The notes under the pieces were generated by a model, which worked only from the letters and a program-made list of their open reading frames with translations, had not been told where the DNA came from and ran no database searches. Position numbers and translations under genes: made by a program. From Vibrio maritimus (lineage in GTDB: Bacteria; Pseudomonadota; Gammaproteobacteria; Enterobacterales; Vibrionaceae): a stretch of DNA of 64,000 nt. The stretch's first letter is position 1. Each line of letters starts with the position of its first letter. Of this stretch, positions 1 through 9,937 are shown in pieces. The stretch is taken from assembly GCA_003263775.1 (NCBI GenBank), contig JYJJ01000057.1:62001-126000 (forward strand). The letters are read 5' to 3'.

Positions 1-1
1 A

Positions 2-709
2 GGGATCGGCTATTCAATGACGCCCTCGCCTTGGCAGGGTAAAGCGCAATTTAATAATGGTGACTTGTGTTTAAAGATTGAAGAGGGAGTTTGGCACGTT
101 TCCGTGAAGTGCCAGCTATTTTCTATGGATGTCACCCTTTCCCCTCCCTGCCATGATAGCGCCCCCATTATGGTGAGTTCTCCAACGGGTTATTCAGGGT
201 GGACTTACACTCAAAAGCATAATGCGCTGAAAGTGTCAGGGCAGCTAGTGGTGAAGGGTGAGTCCGTTTCTCTTGATGACGCGCTCAGTGGATATGATTT
301 TTCAGCGGGATTTATGAGGCGCGAGACCAGCTGGCGATGGGCAAGTATTAGCGCCAACTCAAAAGGCACTCAGATCGGATTGAACCTTGCGGCAGGCGTT
401 AATGAAACAGGGGTGAACGAAAATGCGCTATGGATAGACGGTGAGCGCGTTTTGATGCCTGCTGTTATGTTTGACTTTGACCGCCACAATCCAGACTCGG
501 CTTGGCGTATCTACGATACTAGCGGTCAGATTGATCTTACTTTTACACCCAAAAATGTACGTAAAGAGCGACTTAATCTGTGGCTGTTAAAGAGTAATTT
601 CCGTCAGTTCGTCGGTCGTTTTAAAGGCACCATCTCACTGAGTGATGGCCGCCTTATTGATCTCGATGACGTCATGGGTCTAACAGAAGACCACTTCGCA
701 AAATGGTAG
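2..709 (+). CDS. DUF2804-type protein, 5'-truncated by window edge
   Basis: The reading frame is open to the first bases of the window and has no convincing start, so this is the C-terminal part (about 235 residues) of a longer gene. The sequence reads like the DUF2804 family, proteins of roughly 330 residues with a beta-rich fold and no established function. Conserved-looking parts are the Gly-Trp stretch around nucleotide 190-210, the FDFDR segment near nucleotide 470 and an Arg-Lys-Glu-Arg-rich segment near 560. The next gene starts 61 bases downstream on the same strand, so the two may be cotranscribed. The family assignment is from memory of the sequence pattern, moderate confidence; coding status is strong because of the long open frame. 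Confidence 0.7.
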   Translation, partial: GIGYSMTPSPWQGKAQFNNGDLCLKIEEGVWHVSVKCQLFSMDVTLSPPCHDSAPIMVSSPTGYSGWTYTQKHNALKVSGQLVVKGESVSLDDALSGYDFSAGFMRRETSWRWASISANSKGTQIGLNLAAGVNETGVNENALWIDGERVLMPAVMFDFDRHNPDSAWRIYDTSGQIDLTFTPKNVRKERLNLWLLKSNFRQFVGRFKGTISLSDGRLIDLDDVMGLTEDHFAKW

Positions 710-770
710 CGCTGCTACTGGCACTTCGCGTGCCAATAACGCGTTTGGATAACTCCGATATAGGAATGGT

Positions 771-1616
771 ATGGATACACTCGCAGATAACCCGGAATGG
801 CTGTTGGTGGCGCTAGCGCCGCTATTCTTGATCATGATGCTACTCGAATATTGGTTTGGGCAGCGTGCTAATAGGCTTCCTGATTCGGCCACGTATTCAC
901 TCAAGGAGCTGGTGTGTAATTTTTCTCTGGCGGGGATGCACCAACTGTCGGATTTACTCACTGGCTTTCTGATCGCGAAGCTCTACTTACTTCTATTCGG
1001 TTGGAAGCTATTCGATATCCAGATGTCGCTGTCGATGTTTGTAGTGCTGATGGTGCTCCAAGACTTCTTTTACTATTGGTTTCATCGTGCGAGCCACCGA
1101 GTGCGCTGGATGTGGGCGGCGCATGTCGTTCATCACAGTTCAGAAAACATGAATTTCAGTACGGCCTTTCGGCAAAGTTTGATGTACCCATTGGCGGGGA
1201 TGTGGCTGTTTTGGATGCCGCTAGTCATCATTGGCTTTGAGCCTAAATGGGTGATTTTTGTTGTACTGCTTAACCTTGGTTTGCAGTTTTTTGTTCACAC
1301 TCAGTGGATAAGGAAACTGGGGGTGTTGGAGTGGGTGATCAACACCCCTTCACATCACAGAGTGCATCATGGCGTTAACGCGCAATATATTGATAAAAAC
1401 TATGCGGGCATTTTGATTATCTGGGATCGCATGTTTGGCACCTTTGAGCCAGAAGTCGAGACGGTACGTTATGGGATCAGCAAGCCCGTTAATAGTTATA
1501 ACCCATTGGTCGTGACCTTTGCGGAGTGGCGATATATGTTGTCTTCGGTGGCCGAAGAGAAGAGTTGGCTAGGGAAGGTGAGGGTGATACTCAAACCACC
1601 ATCAGATGCATCATAA
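771..1616 (+). CDS. Sterol desaturase / fatty acid hydroxylase family membrane protein
   Basis: A 281-residue integral membrane protein with hydrophobic segments near residues 10-25, 45-65, 75-95 and 145-170. It carries the histidine clusters of the di-iron fatty acid hydroxylase superfamily: HRASH then HVVHH in the middle (about residues 107-125) and HTQW plus SHHRVHH (about residues 175-200). These histidines bind two irons that activate oxygen for hydroxylation or desaturation of lipid substrates; the actual substrate cannot be read from sequence. The ATG is preceded by an AGGAA Shine-Dalgarno, which fixes the start. It follows the truncated DUF2804-type gene with a short gap and ends at a strong bidirectional terminator. 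Confidence 0.85.
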   Translation: MDTLADNPEWLLVALAPLFLIMMLLEYWFGQRANRLPDSATYSLKELVCNFSLAGMHQLSDLLTGFLIAKLYLLLFGWKLFDIQMSLSMFVVLMVLQDFFYYWFHRASHRVRWMWAAHVVHHSSENMNFSTAFRQSLMYPLAGMWLFWMPLVIIGFEPKWVIFVVLLNLGLQFFVHTQWIRKLGVLEWVINTPSHHRVHHGVNAQYIDKNYAGILIIWDRMFGTFEPEVETVRYGISKPVNSYNPLVVTFAEWRYMLSSVAEEKSWLGKVRVILKPPSDAS

Positions 1617-1620
1617 GACG

Positions 1621-1652
1621 AAAAAAACGGCTCATCAGAGCCGTTTTTTATT
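1621..1652. terminator. Bidirectional rho-independent terminator
   Basis: An 8-bp stem AACGGCTC / GAGCCGTT with a four-base loop, flanked by A7 on the left and T6 on the right. It can therefore terminate both the hydroxylase gene (plus strand) and the nrdA-nrdB-ferredoxin operon (minus strand), which converge here. Confidence 0.9.
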
Positions 1653-1681
1653 GAATAGAGAGCATTAGCCTGAGTGAGGCG

Positions 1682-1957
1682 CTATGCCCGCTTCTTTATT
1701 TGATGCGCAATATTGTCGAGCTCAATGTCAGTTTTCGCTCGACAAATACACGGCAAAATCTCATTTGCTTGTGTATAGGCCATCGCAAACCCTACGTACT
1801 CCACTTCGCCTGAAACCAGCGTGCAGCGACAGGCACCGCAGTGACCATCTCGGCAGTTATACTCTGGCTCTAACCCAGCTTGTTCCATCGTCTCAAGGAC
1901 GGTGTTAGAAGGGTTAGACTCAATCGTGGTGATAGAGTTTATCTTGATGGTTGGCAT
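1682..1957 (-). CDS. yfaE: 2Fe-2S ferredoxin, ribonucleotide-reductase cofactor maintenance (YfaE type)
   Basis: A 91-residue plant-type ferredoxin. The cluster ligands are visible as C-x4-C-x2-C (in NCRDGHCGAC, about residues 35-43) and a fourth Cys near residue 70 (PCICRA). In E. coli YfaE reduces and reloads the diferric-tyrosyl cofactor of NrdB. The position supports that role: its ATG overlaps the TAA stop of nrdB by one base, so translation is coupled, and it is the last gene of the nrdA-nrdB-yfaE operon. The length is close to that of E. coli YfaE. A shared terminator lies just downstream. Confidence 0.93.
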   Translation of the reverse strand: MPTIKINSITTIESNPSNTVLETMEQAGLEPEYNCRDGHCGACRCTLVSGEVEYVGFAMAYTQANEILPCICRAKTDIELDNIAHQIKKRA

Positions 1958-3090
1958 TAAAGTTCGAAGCCCTCAAAGTCGTCTGCGCTTACTTCGTTGT
2001 CGATTTGACCGACTAGGTAAGAACTGATTTCTGCCTCTTGCGGCGCAACCTGTACGTTGTCTGAAGACAACCATGCGTTGATCCAAGGAATTGGGTTCGA
2101 TGTTGCTTCTGGGTAAGCTGCATCAAGACCAACCGCCTGCATACGAACGTTGGTAATGTACTCAACGTATTGGCACAGGATGTCTTTGTTTAGACCAATC
2201 ATAGAGCCGTCTTTGAATAGGTATTCTGCCCACTCTTTTTCTTGCTCTGCTGCTTCTTTGAACAGGTCGAAGCAGTCTTGCTTACACTCTTCAGCAATTT
2301 GCATGAATGAGAAATCGTCTTGACCGTTACGAAGCAGGTTAATCATGTGTTGAGTGCCGGTTAGGTGCAGCGCTTCATCACGAGCAATCAGCTTGATGAT
2401 TTTCGCGTTACCTTCCATCAGCTCACGCTCAGCGAACGCGAACGAACAAGCGAAACTCACGTAGAAACGAATCGCTTCTAGTGCGTTTACTGACATCAGA
2501 CATAGGTACAGCTTCTTCTTTAGGTCGTACAAGTTAACTTTAACTTCTTCGCCTTTGATGTTGTGCGTACCTTCACCGAAGCGGTGATAGTCGTTTGTCG
2601 CTTGAATCAGGTCATCGTAGTAGTGTGCGATGTCTTTCGCACGCTTTAGGATGTGCTCGTTTTCAACGATATCGTCAAAAACCACACCCGGATCGTTCAC
2701 GATGTTACGGATGATGTGCGTGTATGAACGAGAGTGGATAGTCTCAGAGAATGACCATGTCTCGATCCAAGTTTCTAGCTCAGGCAGTGACACAAGCGGC
2801 AGTAGAGCCACGTTAGGGCTACGACCTTGAATCGAGTCTAGAAGCGTTTGGTACTTCAGGTTACTGATGAAGATGTGCTTTTCATGCTCTGGAAGCTTGT
2901 TGTAGTCGATGCGGTCGCTTGACACGTCCACTTCTTCTGGACGCCAGAAGAATGAAAGCTGCTTTTCGATCAGCTTTTCAAAAATCTCAAATTTTTGTTG
3001 GTCGTAACGCGCAACGTTGACTGGTTGACCCAGAAACATTGGTTCTTTAAGCGCGTTGTTTTTAGTTTGGGTAAAAGTACTGTAAGCCAT
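1957..3090 (-). CDS. nrdB: Ribonucleoside-diphosphate reductase class Ia, beta subunit
   Basis: A 377-residue radical-bearing subunit of aerobic ribonucleotide reductase, cytosolic, partner of NrdA. It is colinear with E. coli NrdB throughout: the N-terminus (MAYSTFTQ), the segment with iron ligands ([11 protein letters not shown]), the ligand-bearing EARD-like segment [12 protein letters not shown], and the C-terminal tail that docks on NrdA. The frame extends 11 codons further upstream, but the ATG at 3090 matches the E. coli start and has an AAGGA site about ten bases upstream, so I use it. It lies 89 bases after nrdA and overlaps the ferredoxin start by one base. Regulation should follow the nrdA promoter. 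Confidence 0.97.
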   Translation of the reverse strand: MAYSTFTQTKNNALKEPMFLGQPVNVARYDQQKFEIFEKLIEKQLSFFWRPEEVDVSSDRIDYNKLPEHEKHIFISNLKYQTLLDSIQGRSPNVALLPLVSLPELETWIETWSFSETIHSRSYTHIIRNIVNDPGVVFDDIVENEHILKRAKDIAHYYDDLIQATNDYHRFGEGTHNIKGEEVKVNLYDLKKKLYLCLMSVNALEAIRFYVSFACSFAFAERELMEGNAKIIKLIARDEALHLTGTQHMINLLRNGQDDFSFMQIAEECKQDCFDLFKEAAEQEKEWAEYLFKDGSMIGLNKDILCQYVEYITNVRMQAVGLDAAYPEATSNPIPWINAWLSSDNVQVAPQEAEISSYLVGQIDNEVSADDFEGFEL

Positions 3091-3179
3091 GATGCTGCAA
3101 TCCTTTTTTAGCCCCTCCTTCACAAGGAAGGGCAGAGAAATCTAATCTTAAATGCTGTAGAAGTTGTGTGCTTAGCACA

Positions 3180-5467
3180 TTAGATCTTACAGCCACCGCC
3201 TGCACAATCGTCGTCTTGCTCAACAACTGCCGCTTTGTCGTTCTGGTCGTCTTTCGCGCCGTCACGAGTATTATGGTAGTAAAGTGTCTTCACACCAAAC
3301 TTATACGCAGTTAGCAGGTCTTGAAGCAGTTTCTTCATTGGCACTTTGCCACTATCGTAGACGCTAGGGTCGTAGTTAGTGTTCGCAGAGATAGCTTGGT
3401 CAACAAACTTCTGCATGATACCAACAAGGTGCAAGTAACCATCGTTACCGCCGATGTTCCACAGTAGCTCGTAGTTCTCTTTTAGGTTGGCGAAATCTGG
3501 CACAACCTGTTTTAGGATACCGTCTTTTGACGCTTTCACTGAAACATAACCACGTGGTGGCTCAATGCCGTTAGTAGCGTTAGAGATTTGCGAAGACGTC
3601 TCTGAAGGCATAAGCGCAGTCAGTGTTGAGTTACGTAGACCGAACTCCATGATTTCTGCACGTAGCTCATCCCAATCGTAGTGAAGGGCTTCGTCACACA
3701 CCAGATCGATGTCTTTCTTGTACGTGTCGATTGGCATTAAGCCTTTCGCGTAATTCGTCTCGTGGAACGATGGGCAGCGGCCTTGCTCTTTTGCAAGCTC
3801 TACAGACGCTTTCAGCAGGTAGTACTGAATTGCTTCGAACGTGCGGTGAGTGAGGTTGTTTGCAGAACCATCTGAGTACTTAACACCGTTTTTCGCTAGG
3901 TAGTAAGCGAAGTTGATGACGCCAACACCAAGAGTACGACGGTTCATCGTAGAACGGTATGCCGCAGGTAGTGGGTAGTCTTGGTAATCAAGCAGTGCAT
4001 CAAGTGCACGAACCACTAGGTCAGACAGATCTTTAAGGTCATCAAGCTCGTTAATCGCACCTAAGTTGAATGCAGAAAGCGTACACAGTGCAATCTCACC
4101 AGACTCGTCTTCCACGTTTTTCAGTGGCTTAGTTGGCAGTGCAATCTCTAGACATAGGTTAGATTGACGAACCGGCGCAACCTTCGAGTCAAACGGGCTG
4201 TGAGTGTTACAGTGGTCTACGTTCTGGATGTAGATACGACCGGTAGAAGCACGCTCTTGCATCAGTAGTGAGAACAGCTCAACCGCTTTTACCGTCTCTT
4301 TCTTGATTGACGGATCGTTCTCGTACTTAACGTATAGACGCTCGAACTCGTTTTGGTCTTCGAAGAATGCATCGTAAAGACCTGGAACATCCGATGGTGA
4401 GAACAGGGTAATGTTGCCGCCTTGAACAAGACGTGCGTACATCAGTTTGTTCAACTGAACACCGTAGTCCATGTGACGTACACGGTTCTCTTCCACACCA
4501 CGGTTGTTCTTAAGAACCATGAGTGATTGTACTTCGCCGTGCCACATTGGTAGAACACAGTCGCCGCACCGCCACGCACACCACCTTGAGAACAGCATTT
4601 AACCGCTGTTTGGAAGTATTTGTAGAATGGGATACAGCCAGTGTGGAACGCTTCGCCGCCACGGATTTCAGAACCCAAGGCACGGATACGACCCGCGTTG
4701 ATACCGATACCGGCACGTTGTGAAACGTAGCGTACGATAGAGCTTGCCGTCGCGTTGATAGAATCTAGGCTGTCGCCACACTCAATCAGAACACAAGAGC
4801 TGAACTGACGAGTAGGAGTACGTACACCAGACATGATTGGTGTAGGTAGAGAAATCTTAAATGTCGATGTCGCATCGTAGAAACGCTTGATGTAGTCAAG
4901 ACGCGTCTCTTTTGGATACTTGCCAAATAGACAAGCCGCAACAAGGATGTATAGGAACTGCGCACTTTCGTAGATTTGACCGCTTACACGGTTCTGTACG
5001 AAGTACTTACCTTCCAGCTGTTTAACCGCAGCGTAAGAGAAGTCGTGATCGCGAGTGTGGTCGATGTAATCGTCTAGCTCGTCTAGCTCAGCTTTTGTGT
5101 AGTCTTCAAGCAGGTGCGCGTCATACTTACCCATTTCAACCATTTTAGAAACATGGTCGAACAGTGCAGGTGGCTCATACTGACCGTACGCTTTTTTGCG
5201 TAGGTGGAAGATAGCCAAGCGAGCTGCAAGGTATTGGTAGTCTGGTGCGTCTTCAGAGATAAGGTCTGCTGCAGACTTGATGATAGTTTCATGGATGTCA
5301 GACGTTGTAATGCCATCATAAAACTGGATGTGAGCCTTAAGTTCCACCTGCGACACAGAAACGTTGTCTAGGCCTTCAGCAGCCCATGCGATAACGCGGT
5401 GGATTTTTTCGAGATCGATACTTTCTTTGCGGCCATTACGTTTAGTAACGGAAAGTTGCTGGTTCAT
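3180..5467 (-). CDS. nrdA: Ribonucleoside-diphosphate reductase class Ia, alpha subunit (one frameshift in this sequence)
   Basis: Catalytic subunit of class Ia ribonucleotide reductase, converting NDPs to dNDPs. With one base restored the protein is 762 residues (E. coli 761). Visible features are the N-terminal ATP-cone, the redox cysteine in FSSCVLIECG, the active-site NLCLEIALP (Asn, thiyl-radical Cys, Glu), the partner Cys in ALCTLSAFN, and the C-terminal CAGGGCKI tail with the two shuttle cysteines. The break is at 4549-4550: the minus strand reads TTCTACCAATGTGG where TTCTACCCAATGTGG is needed to continue from GGAATVFY into PMWHGEV, so one C is missing from a CCC run. Because the enzyme is essential and no other copy is in view, a sequence error is likeliest. 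First gene of nrdA-nrdB-yfaE. Confidence 0.95.
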
Positions 5468-5575
5468 TCTGAGGTGTTCCCTAACAAAACAATATGAAGC
5501 CTCGCTTTTATGAAATTTTGTTGAGTCTTAGCGAAGGCTTCGTGATCAATGTCACCCTATGAAAATTGGCTTCCA

Positions 5576-5591
5576 ACACAAGATATAGGGG
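5576..5591. promoter_or_regulatory. Candidate NrdR box 1
   Basis: ACACAAGATATAGGGG matches the NrdR consensus (acaCwAtATaTwGwgt) at most positions, including the core C, A, ATAT and G. It lies downstream of the candidate nrdA -10, where bound repressor would block transcription. A second box lies 32 bp away. Confidence 0.75.
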
Positions 5592-5607
5592 TCATTTGGT
5601 TTACGGG

Positions 5608-5623
5608 TTACAAGATAGTGCTA
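5608..5623. promoter_or_regulatory. Candidate NrdR box 2
   Basis: TTACAAGATAGTGCTA is a weaker NrdR-box match that keeps the C, A, ATA and G core. Its register is exactly 32 bp from box 1, the roughly three-turn spacing typical of NrdR box pairs, and it covers the -10 of the nrdA promoter. The spacing is the main argument for it. Confidence 0.6.
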
Positions 5624-5640
5624 TAGAGCGAGATTTTCAA
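5612..5640 (-). promoter_or_regulatory. Candidate sigma-70 promoter of nrdA
   Basis: On the minus strand TTGAAA (5640-5635) is followed after exactly 17 bases by TATCTT (5617-5612). The -10 lies inside NrdR box 2. The leader to the nrdA ATG would be about 140 bases. Confidence 0.6.
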
Positions 5641-5660
5641 GTTCGGCGATTTGAGGAAAC

Positions 5661-5669
5661 TGTGGATAA
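5661..5669 (-). promoter_or_regulatory. DnaA box upstream of nrdA
   Basis: TGTGGATAA is the exact reverse complement of the strong DnaA box TTATCCACA. It lies about 20 bp upstream of the nrdA -35. E. coli nrdA is also controlled by DnaA, so a regulatory role is plausible here. Confidence 0.65.
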
Positions 5670-5707
5670 CTAGGGGAAAGAAAAAAATACGTTAGTGGAC
5701 ACTTACC

Positions 5708-5881
5708 ATGGAAGTTAGACCCGTCTTAGTTGTACAAAAACACGTGCTAGCAGATCGGTTTCGTTTTAAACAATACGAAAAAAAATTCCTTGATCTTTGG
5801 CAAGTTTTGGCTGTTATTGATGAGGAGATTAAAAGTGCGATTTCAGTACACAAAACCGACGAAAGTGTCTTGTTTTTGTAA
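5708..5881 (+). CDS. Candidate small ORF, 57 residues, unknown
   Basis: An ATG-started frame of 57 codons, ending TAA, in the otherwise empty region between the nrdA promoter and the end of ubiG, divergent from nrdA. The product would be charged (Lys/Glu-rich in the middle, KQYEKKF) with no signal peptide or membrane segment. There is no good Shine-Dalgarno, only GTGG about 12 bases upstream. I do not recognise it. It may be chance in an AT-rich gap; conservation across Vibrio would decide. Confidence 0.25.
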   Translation: MEVRPVLVVQKHVLADRFRFKQYEKKFLDLWQVLAVIDEEIKSAISVHKTDESVLFL

Positions 5882-5913
5882 ACAATTTGTGGCGGCTCGT
5901 TAACGTGATTTGT

Positions 5914-5956
5914 AGCACTAATTTGGCGTGCAATGTCGCCTCGCCAAATTGGTGCT
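5914..5956. repeat. Long hairpin, 15-bp stem
   Basis: AGCACTAATTTGGCG and CGCCAAATTGGTGCT are inverted copies separated by 13 bases; as plus-strand RNA the single mismatch becomes a U-G pair. There is no T run on either side, so it is not a standard terminator. It lies between the ubiG stop and the nrdA control region. Confidence 0.6.
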
Positions 5957-6015
5957 GGTACTACATATAGTGTCTGATTATTTCGTGTCTTTAAGGCGTC
6001 GATTCATTAACAGCG

Positions 6016-6726
6016 CTACAGGGATTTTTCGGTGTAGACGATGTAGTTAACGTCTACACGTTTGCCGAGCTTGTAGCTATCCGTCAGTGGATTGTAGGAG
6101 AGCCCAGTGATGCCTTTTTCAATCAGCTCGGTGGCATCAATCATCTTAATAAGCTCAGAAGGCTTGATGAACTTGTCGTGGTTATGAGTGCCGTCTGGTA
6201 CAATTTTAAGTAGCTTTTCCGCACCGACAATCGCAAACAAGTAAGACTGGATATTACGATTAAGAGTAGAGAAGAACACTTGACCACCCGGTTTGACGAG
6301 CTTGGCACAAGAAGCAATTACGGAGGCTGGGTCTGGCACGTGCTCAAGCATCTCCATACAGGTCACAACGTCGTATTTGCCCGCGTTTTCAGCAGCATGG
6401 TCTTCAACCGTGCTTTGAACGTATTCAAGCTTGGTACCAGTCTCTAATGCATGTAAACGCGCCACTTCCAGTGGCTCCTTGCCCATATCTAGGCCAGTGA
6501 CATTCGCACCTTGTTTGGCCATGCTCTCTGCCAAGATTCCGCCGCCACAACCGACATCGAGTACGGTTTTGCCGAAAAGGCCATTGGCGTTTTCTAAAAC
6601 ATAGTTGAGGCGCAGTGGGTTGATTTGATGCAGAGGTTTAAATTCACCCTCAAGATCCCACCAACGGCTTGCCATCTCTTCAAATTTTCTGATTTCGTCT
6701 AGATCGACGTTTTGTTGCTTATCCAT
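6016..6726 (-). CDS. ubiG: Ubiquinone biosynthesis O-methyltransferase
   Basis: SAM-dependent methyltransferase performing the two O-methylations of ubiquinone biosynthesis at the inner face of the cytoplasmic membrane. The 236-residue protein is colinear with E. coli UbiG (240). Motif I is [12 protein letters not shown] (about residues 59-70), acidic motif II is GLDM, and the family segment [22 protein letters not shown] lies near the N-terminus. I start at the ATG at 6726, which gives an N-terminus like other Vibrio UbiG; a TTG three codons upstream is the alternative. No strong Shine-Dalgarno is seen. Divergent from gyrA, an arrangement I recall from V. cholerae. Its leader contains a 16-bp-period repeat. 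Confidence 0.95.
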   Translation of the reverse strand: MDKQQNVDLDEIRKFEEMASRWWDLEGEFKPLHQINPLRLNYVLENANGLFGKTVLDVGCGGGILAESMAKQGANVTGLDMGKEPLEVARLHALETGTKLEYVQSTVEDHAAENAGKYDVVTCMEMLEHVPDPASVIASCAKLVKPGGQVFFSTLNRNIQSYLFAIVGAEKLLKIVPDGTHNHDKFIKPSELIKMIDATELIEKGITGLSYNPLTDSYKLGKRVDVNYIVYTEKSL

Positions 6727-6741
6727 CTGTGCCAATTCTCT

Positions 6742-6821
6742 GTTCCGACAATTCTGTGTTCCGGCTACTCGTTGTTCCGGTAGATAGTAGTTCCGACAAC
6801 TTTTTGCTCCGGTATGGCGCG
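6742..6821. repeat. Five degenerate tandem units with 16-bp period
   Basis: G(T/C)TCCG recurs at 6742, 6758, 6774, 6790 and 6806, exactly every 16 bases; the remaining ten bases of each unit are poorly conserved (units 1 and 4 share GTTCCGACAA). It lies just upstream of the ubiG start, between ubiG and gyrA. Confidence 0.75.
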
Positions 6822-7101
6822 GAAGTATACCGCAATTTCAATTGGGAAAACCTACCCAGTGAGCATAATTGGTGCATTTGTGGCTTGCGACCTACTTAGC
6901 GCGAACATTTTGGGTGTTTTTTCACCATTTTTCAGAGTCATAGATTCAAAATGTGCAAATTGTGGACGTTTGAATCACAACCAAGGTCACAACCTGATAA
7001 AAGGGTAGGGAAAGTGATGCCGAACCCACTATTCTTGTGTTATATTTTGTCACCTTATACGTATCGAATATACGATCAAACTATAGAGGGATATTGGCTC
7101 T

Positions 7102-9735
7102 ATGAGCGATCTAGCTAAAGAGATCACGCCCGTAAACATTGAAGATGAGCTGAGAGGCTCATATCTCGACTACGCGATGTCAGTTATCGTGGGTCGTGCT
7201 CTTCCAGATGTGCGTGATGGCCTAAAACCTGTACACCGCCGCGTTTTGTTCGCGATGAATGTACTTGGTAATGATTGGAATAAACCATATAAAAAGTCTG
7301 CCCGTGTTGTCGGCGACGTAATCGGTAAATATCACCCACACGGTGATAGTGCTGTATACGACACTATTGTTCGTATGGCTCAGCCGTTCTCGCTTCGCTA
7401 CATGTTGGTAGATGGTCAAGGTAACTTCGGTTCCATTGACGGCGATTCAGCGGCGGCAATGCGTTATACCGAAGTCCGCATGGCTAAAATCGCTCATGAG
7501 CTGTTAGCAGACCTAGACAAAGAAACCGTTGACTATGTTCCTAACTATGATGGAACAGAGCAAATTCCAGCGGTTCTGCCAACTAAGATTCCAAACCTAC
7601 TAGTAAACGGTGCTTCTGGTATCGCGGTAGGTATGGCGACCAACATTCCACCGCATAACTTGAATGAAGTTATCGATGGCTGTTTGGCGTACATCAAGAA
7701 CGAAGACATCACGATTGATGAGCTCATGGATTACATCCCGGGCCCAGACTTCCCAACAGCGGCACTGATCAGTGGCCGTAAAGGCATCATCGATGCTTAC
7801 AAGACGGGTCGTGGTAAGGTCTACATGCGTTCTAAAGCAGAGATCGAAGAAGACAAGAATGGCAAAGAAACCATCATTGTTACCGAGATCCCTTATCAGG
7901 TGAACAAAGCTCGCCTAATCGAAAAGATTGCAGAGCTTGTTAAAGATAAGAAAGTAGAAGGCATTAGCGCACTACGTGATGAGTCCGATAAAGACGGTAT
8001 GCGCATTGTTATCGAATGTAAGCGTGACGCTGTAGGTGAAGTGGTTCTAAACAACCTGTACTCACAGACTCAGCTACAAACCACATTCGGTATCAACATG
8101 GTTGCCCTAAACAATGGTCAACCACAGCTGTTCAATCTTAAGGACATGCTGAAGTGCTTCGTTGATCACCGCCGTGAGGTTGTGACTCGTCGTACTATCT
8201 TCGAACTTCGTAAAGCAAGAGACCGTGCTCATATCCTTGAAGCGCTATCGCTAGCACTTGCGAACATCGATGAAGTTATCGAACTTATCAAAAACGCACC
8301 AACACCTGCTGAAGCGAAGGTTGGTCTAGTTTCTCGTGGTTGGGAGCTAGGTAGTGTAGCATCAATGCTAGAGCGAGCGGGTACTGACGCGGCTCGTCCA
8401 GATTGGCTAGAAGACCAATACGGTATCCGTGACGGTCTGTACTACCTAACTGAGCAACAAGCTCAAGCGATTCTAGAACTTCGCCTACACCGTTTAACTG
8501 GTCTAGAGCACGAGAAGATCCTAGATGAGTACAAAGCACTTCTAGAAGAAATTGCAGAATTAATGCACATCCTTGCAAGCACAGAGCGCTTGATGGAAGT
8601 GATCACCGAAGAGCTAGAAGAAGTTCAAGCGACTTACGGTGACGAGCGTCGCAGTGAAATTACTGCTGCCGTTCACGACATTGATATGGAAGAGCTGATC
8701 GCTCGTGAAGACGTAGTAGTCACACTGTCTCATGAAGGTTACGTGAAGTATCAATACCTAAGCGATTACGAAGCTCAGCGTCGTGGTGGTAAAGGTAAGA
8801 GTGCAACTAAGATGAAGGATGAGGATTACATCGAGCGTCTGCTTGTTGCTAACACTCACGACAACATCTTGTGCTTCTCTACTCGCGGTAAGACTTACCG
8901 TCTGAAAGTATATCAATTGCCACAAGCGAGCCGTACTGCTCGTGGTAAGCCTATCGTTAACATTCTTCCACTAGAAGAAGGTGAGCGTATTACGGCTATT
9001 CTGCCAGTGTCTGAGTTCAGCGCTGACAAGTTCATCTTCATGGCGACTGGCGACGGTACAGTGAAGAAGACATCATTAGACCAGTTCTCTAACGTACGTG
9101 CTAACGGCCTAATCGCTGTGAACCTACGTGATGATGACTCGCTAATTGGTGTGGATATCACTAACGGCGACAGTGACGTGATGCTGTTCTCTAAGCAGGG
9201 TAAAGTCGTTCGCTTTAGCGAAGACAAAGTCCGTGCAATGGGTCGTACTGCGGCAGGTGTTCGCGGTATGAAGCTGGCTGACGATGACCAAATTGTGTCA
9301 CTGATTGTTCCTTCAAACGAAGGCGACATTCTAACCGTGACGCAAAACGGCTACGGTAAGCGTACTGAGCTTGAAGAGTACCCAACTAAGGGTCGTGCAA
9401 CACAAGGTGTGGTTTCAATCAAAGTCTCTGAGCGAAACGGCCCTGTAGTTGGCGCTGTCCAAGTTGAAGAAGGCGACGAAATGATGATGATCACCGATGC
9501 AGGTACGCTAGTACGTACTCGCGTTGCAGAGGTGAGCCAAGTCGGTCGTAACACTCAAGGTGTCACGCTAATCCGTACCGCTTCTGATGAGTCTGTAGTA
9601 GGCCTACAACGTATCGATGAAGTGGAAGAGCTAGCGGAAGTTGAAGGTGAAGAAGGTATTGAAGGCGCGGTAGCAGATGCTGCAGCAACCGATACCCCTG
9701 AAGCACCAGCAGCGGATGACGCTTCTGAAGAGTAA
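7102..9735 (+). CDS. gyrA: DNA gyrase subunit A
   Basis: Cytosolic type II topoisomerase subunit that breaks and rejoins DNA and, with GyrB, introduces negative supercoils. The 877-residue protein aligns with E. coli GyrA (875). The active-site tyrosine is in AAMRYTE. The quinolone-resistance region reads HGDSAVYDT, so Ser and Asp at the E. coli 83 and 87 positions are both wild type, predicting no target-site quinolone resistance here. The GyrA box QRRGGKG that starts the DNA-wrapping domain is at about residues 554-560, followed by the six-bladed pinwheel and an acidic tail rich in Glu, Asp and Ala. The frame is intact despite its length. It ends at a strong terminator. Divergent from ubiG, with 366-375 bp of shared upstream DNA. 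Confidence 0.98.
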   Translation: MSDLAKEITPVNIEDELRGSYLDYAMSVIVGRALPDVRDGLKPVHRRVLFAMNVLGNDWNKPYKKSARVVGDVIGKYHPHGDSAVYDTIVRMAQPFSLRYMLVDGQGNFGSIDGDSAAAMRYTEVRMAKIAHELLADLDKETVDYVPNYDGTEQIPAVLPTKIPNLLVNGASGIAVGMATNIPPHNLNEVIDGCLAYIKNEDITIDELMDYIPGPDFPTAALISGRKGIIDAYKTGRGKVYMRSKAEIEEDKNGKETIIVTEIPYQVNKARLIEKIAELVKDKKVEGISALRDESDKDGMRIVIECKRDAVGEVVLNNLYSQTQLQTTFGINMVALNNGQPQLFNLKDMLKCFVDHRREVVTRRTIFELRKARDRAHILEALSLALANIDEVIELIKNAPTPAEAKVGLVSRGWELGSVASMLERAGTDAARPDWLEDQYGIRDGLYYLTEQQAQAILELRLHRLTGLEHEKILDEYKALLEEIAELMHILASTERLMEVITEELEEVQATYGDERRSEITAAVHDIDMEELIAREDVVVTLSHEGYVKYQYLSDYEAQRRGGKGKSATKMKDEDYIERLLVANTHDNILCFSTRGKTYRLKVYQLPQASRTARGKPIVNILPLEEGERITAILPVSEFSADKFIFMATGDGTVKKTSLDQFSNVRANGLIAVNLRDDDSLIGVDITNGDSDVMLFSKQGKVVRFSEDKVRAMGRTAAGVRGMKLADDDQIVSLIVPSNEGDILTVTQNGYGKRTELEEYPTKGRATQGVVSIKVSERNGPVVGAVQVEEGDEMMMITDAGTLVRTRVAEVSQVGRNTQGVTLIRTASDESVVGLQRIDEVEELAEVEGEEGIEGAVADAAATDTPEAPAADDASEE

Positions 9736-9755
9736 TCAGATACTCGAATGATAGA

Positions 9756-9783
9756 AAACCTGCCTTATGGCAGGTTTTTTTTG
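9756..9783 (+). terminator. Rho-independent terminator of gyrA
   Basis: Stem AAACCTGCC / GGCAGGTTT with a four-base loop TTAT, followed by T8. Confidence 0.9.
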
Positions 9784-9937
9784 ATCTAATCACTTCAATT
9801 AGTTATCGACATCGCTACCTCTTTTATGCCAAAGCCTTCCTGAAAATTCAGTTTGAATTGCGTGTAGAGATGGATGAAAAGCGATGTTGGAGAGTGCTAC
9901 AATGCCGCTCATAATAACTAAGAACTAAAGAGACAAC

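Noticed and set aside
6814..7008. 64-codon plus-strand frame before gyrA
   Set aside because: Lies in the ubiG/gyrA control region, no ribosome site, no similarity.
8288..9554. Several minus-strand frames of 67-138 codons
   Set aside because: Antisense shadows inside gyrA.
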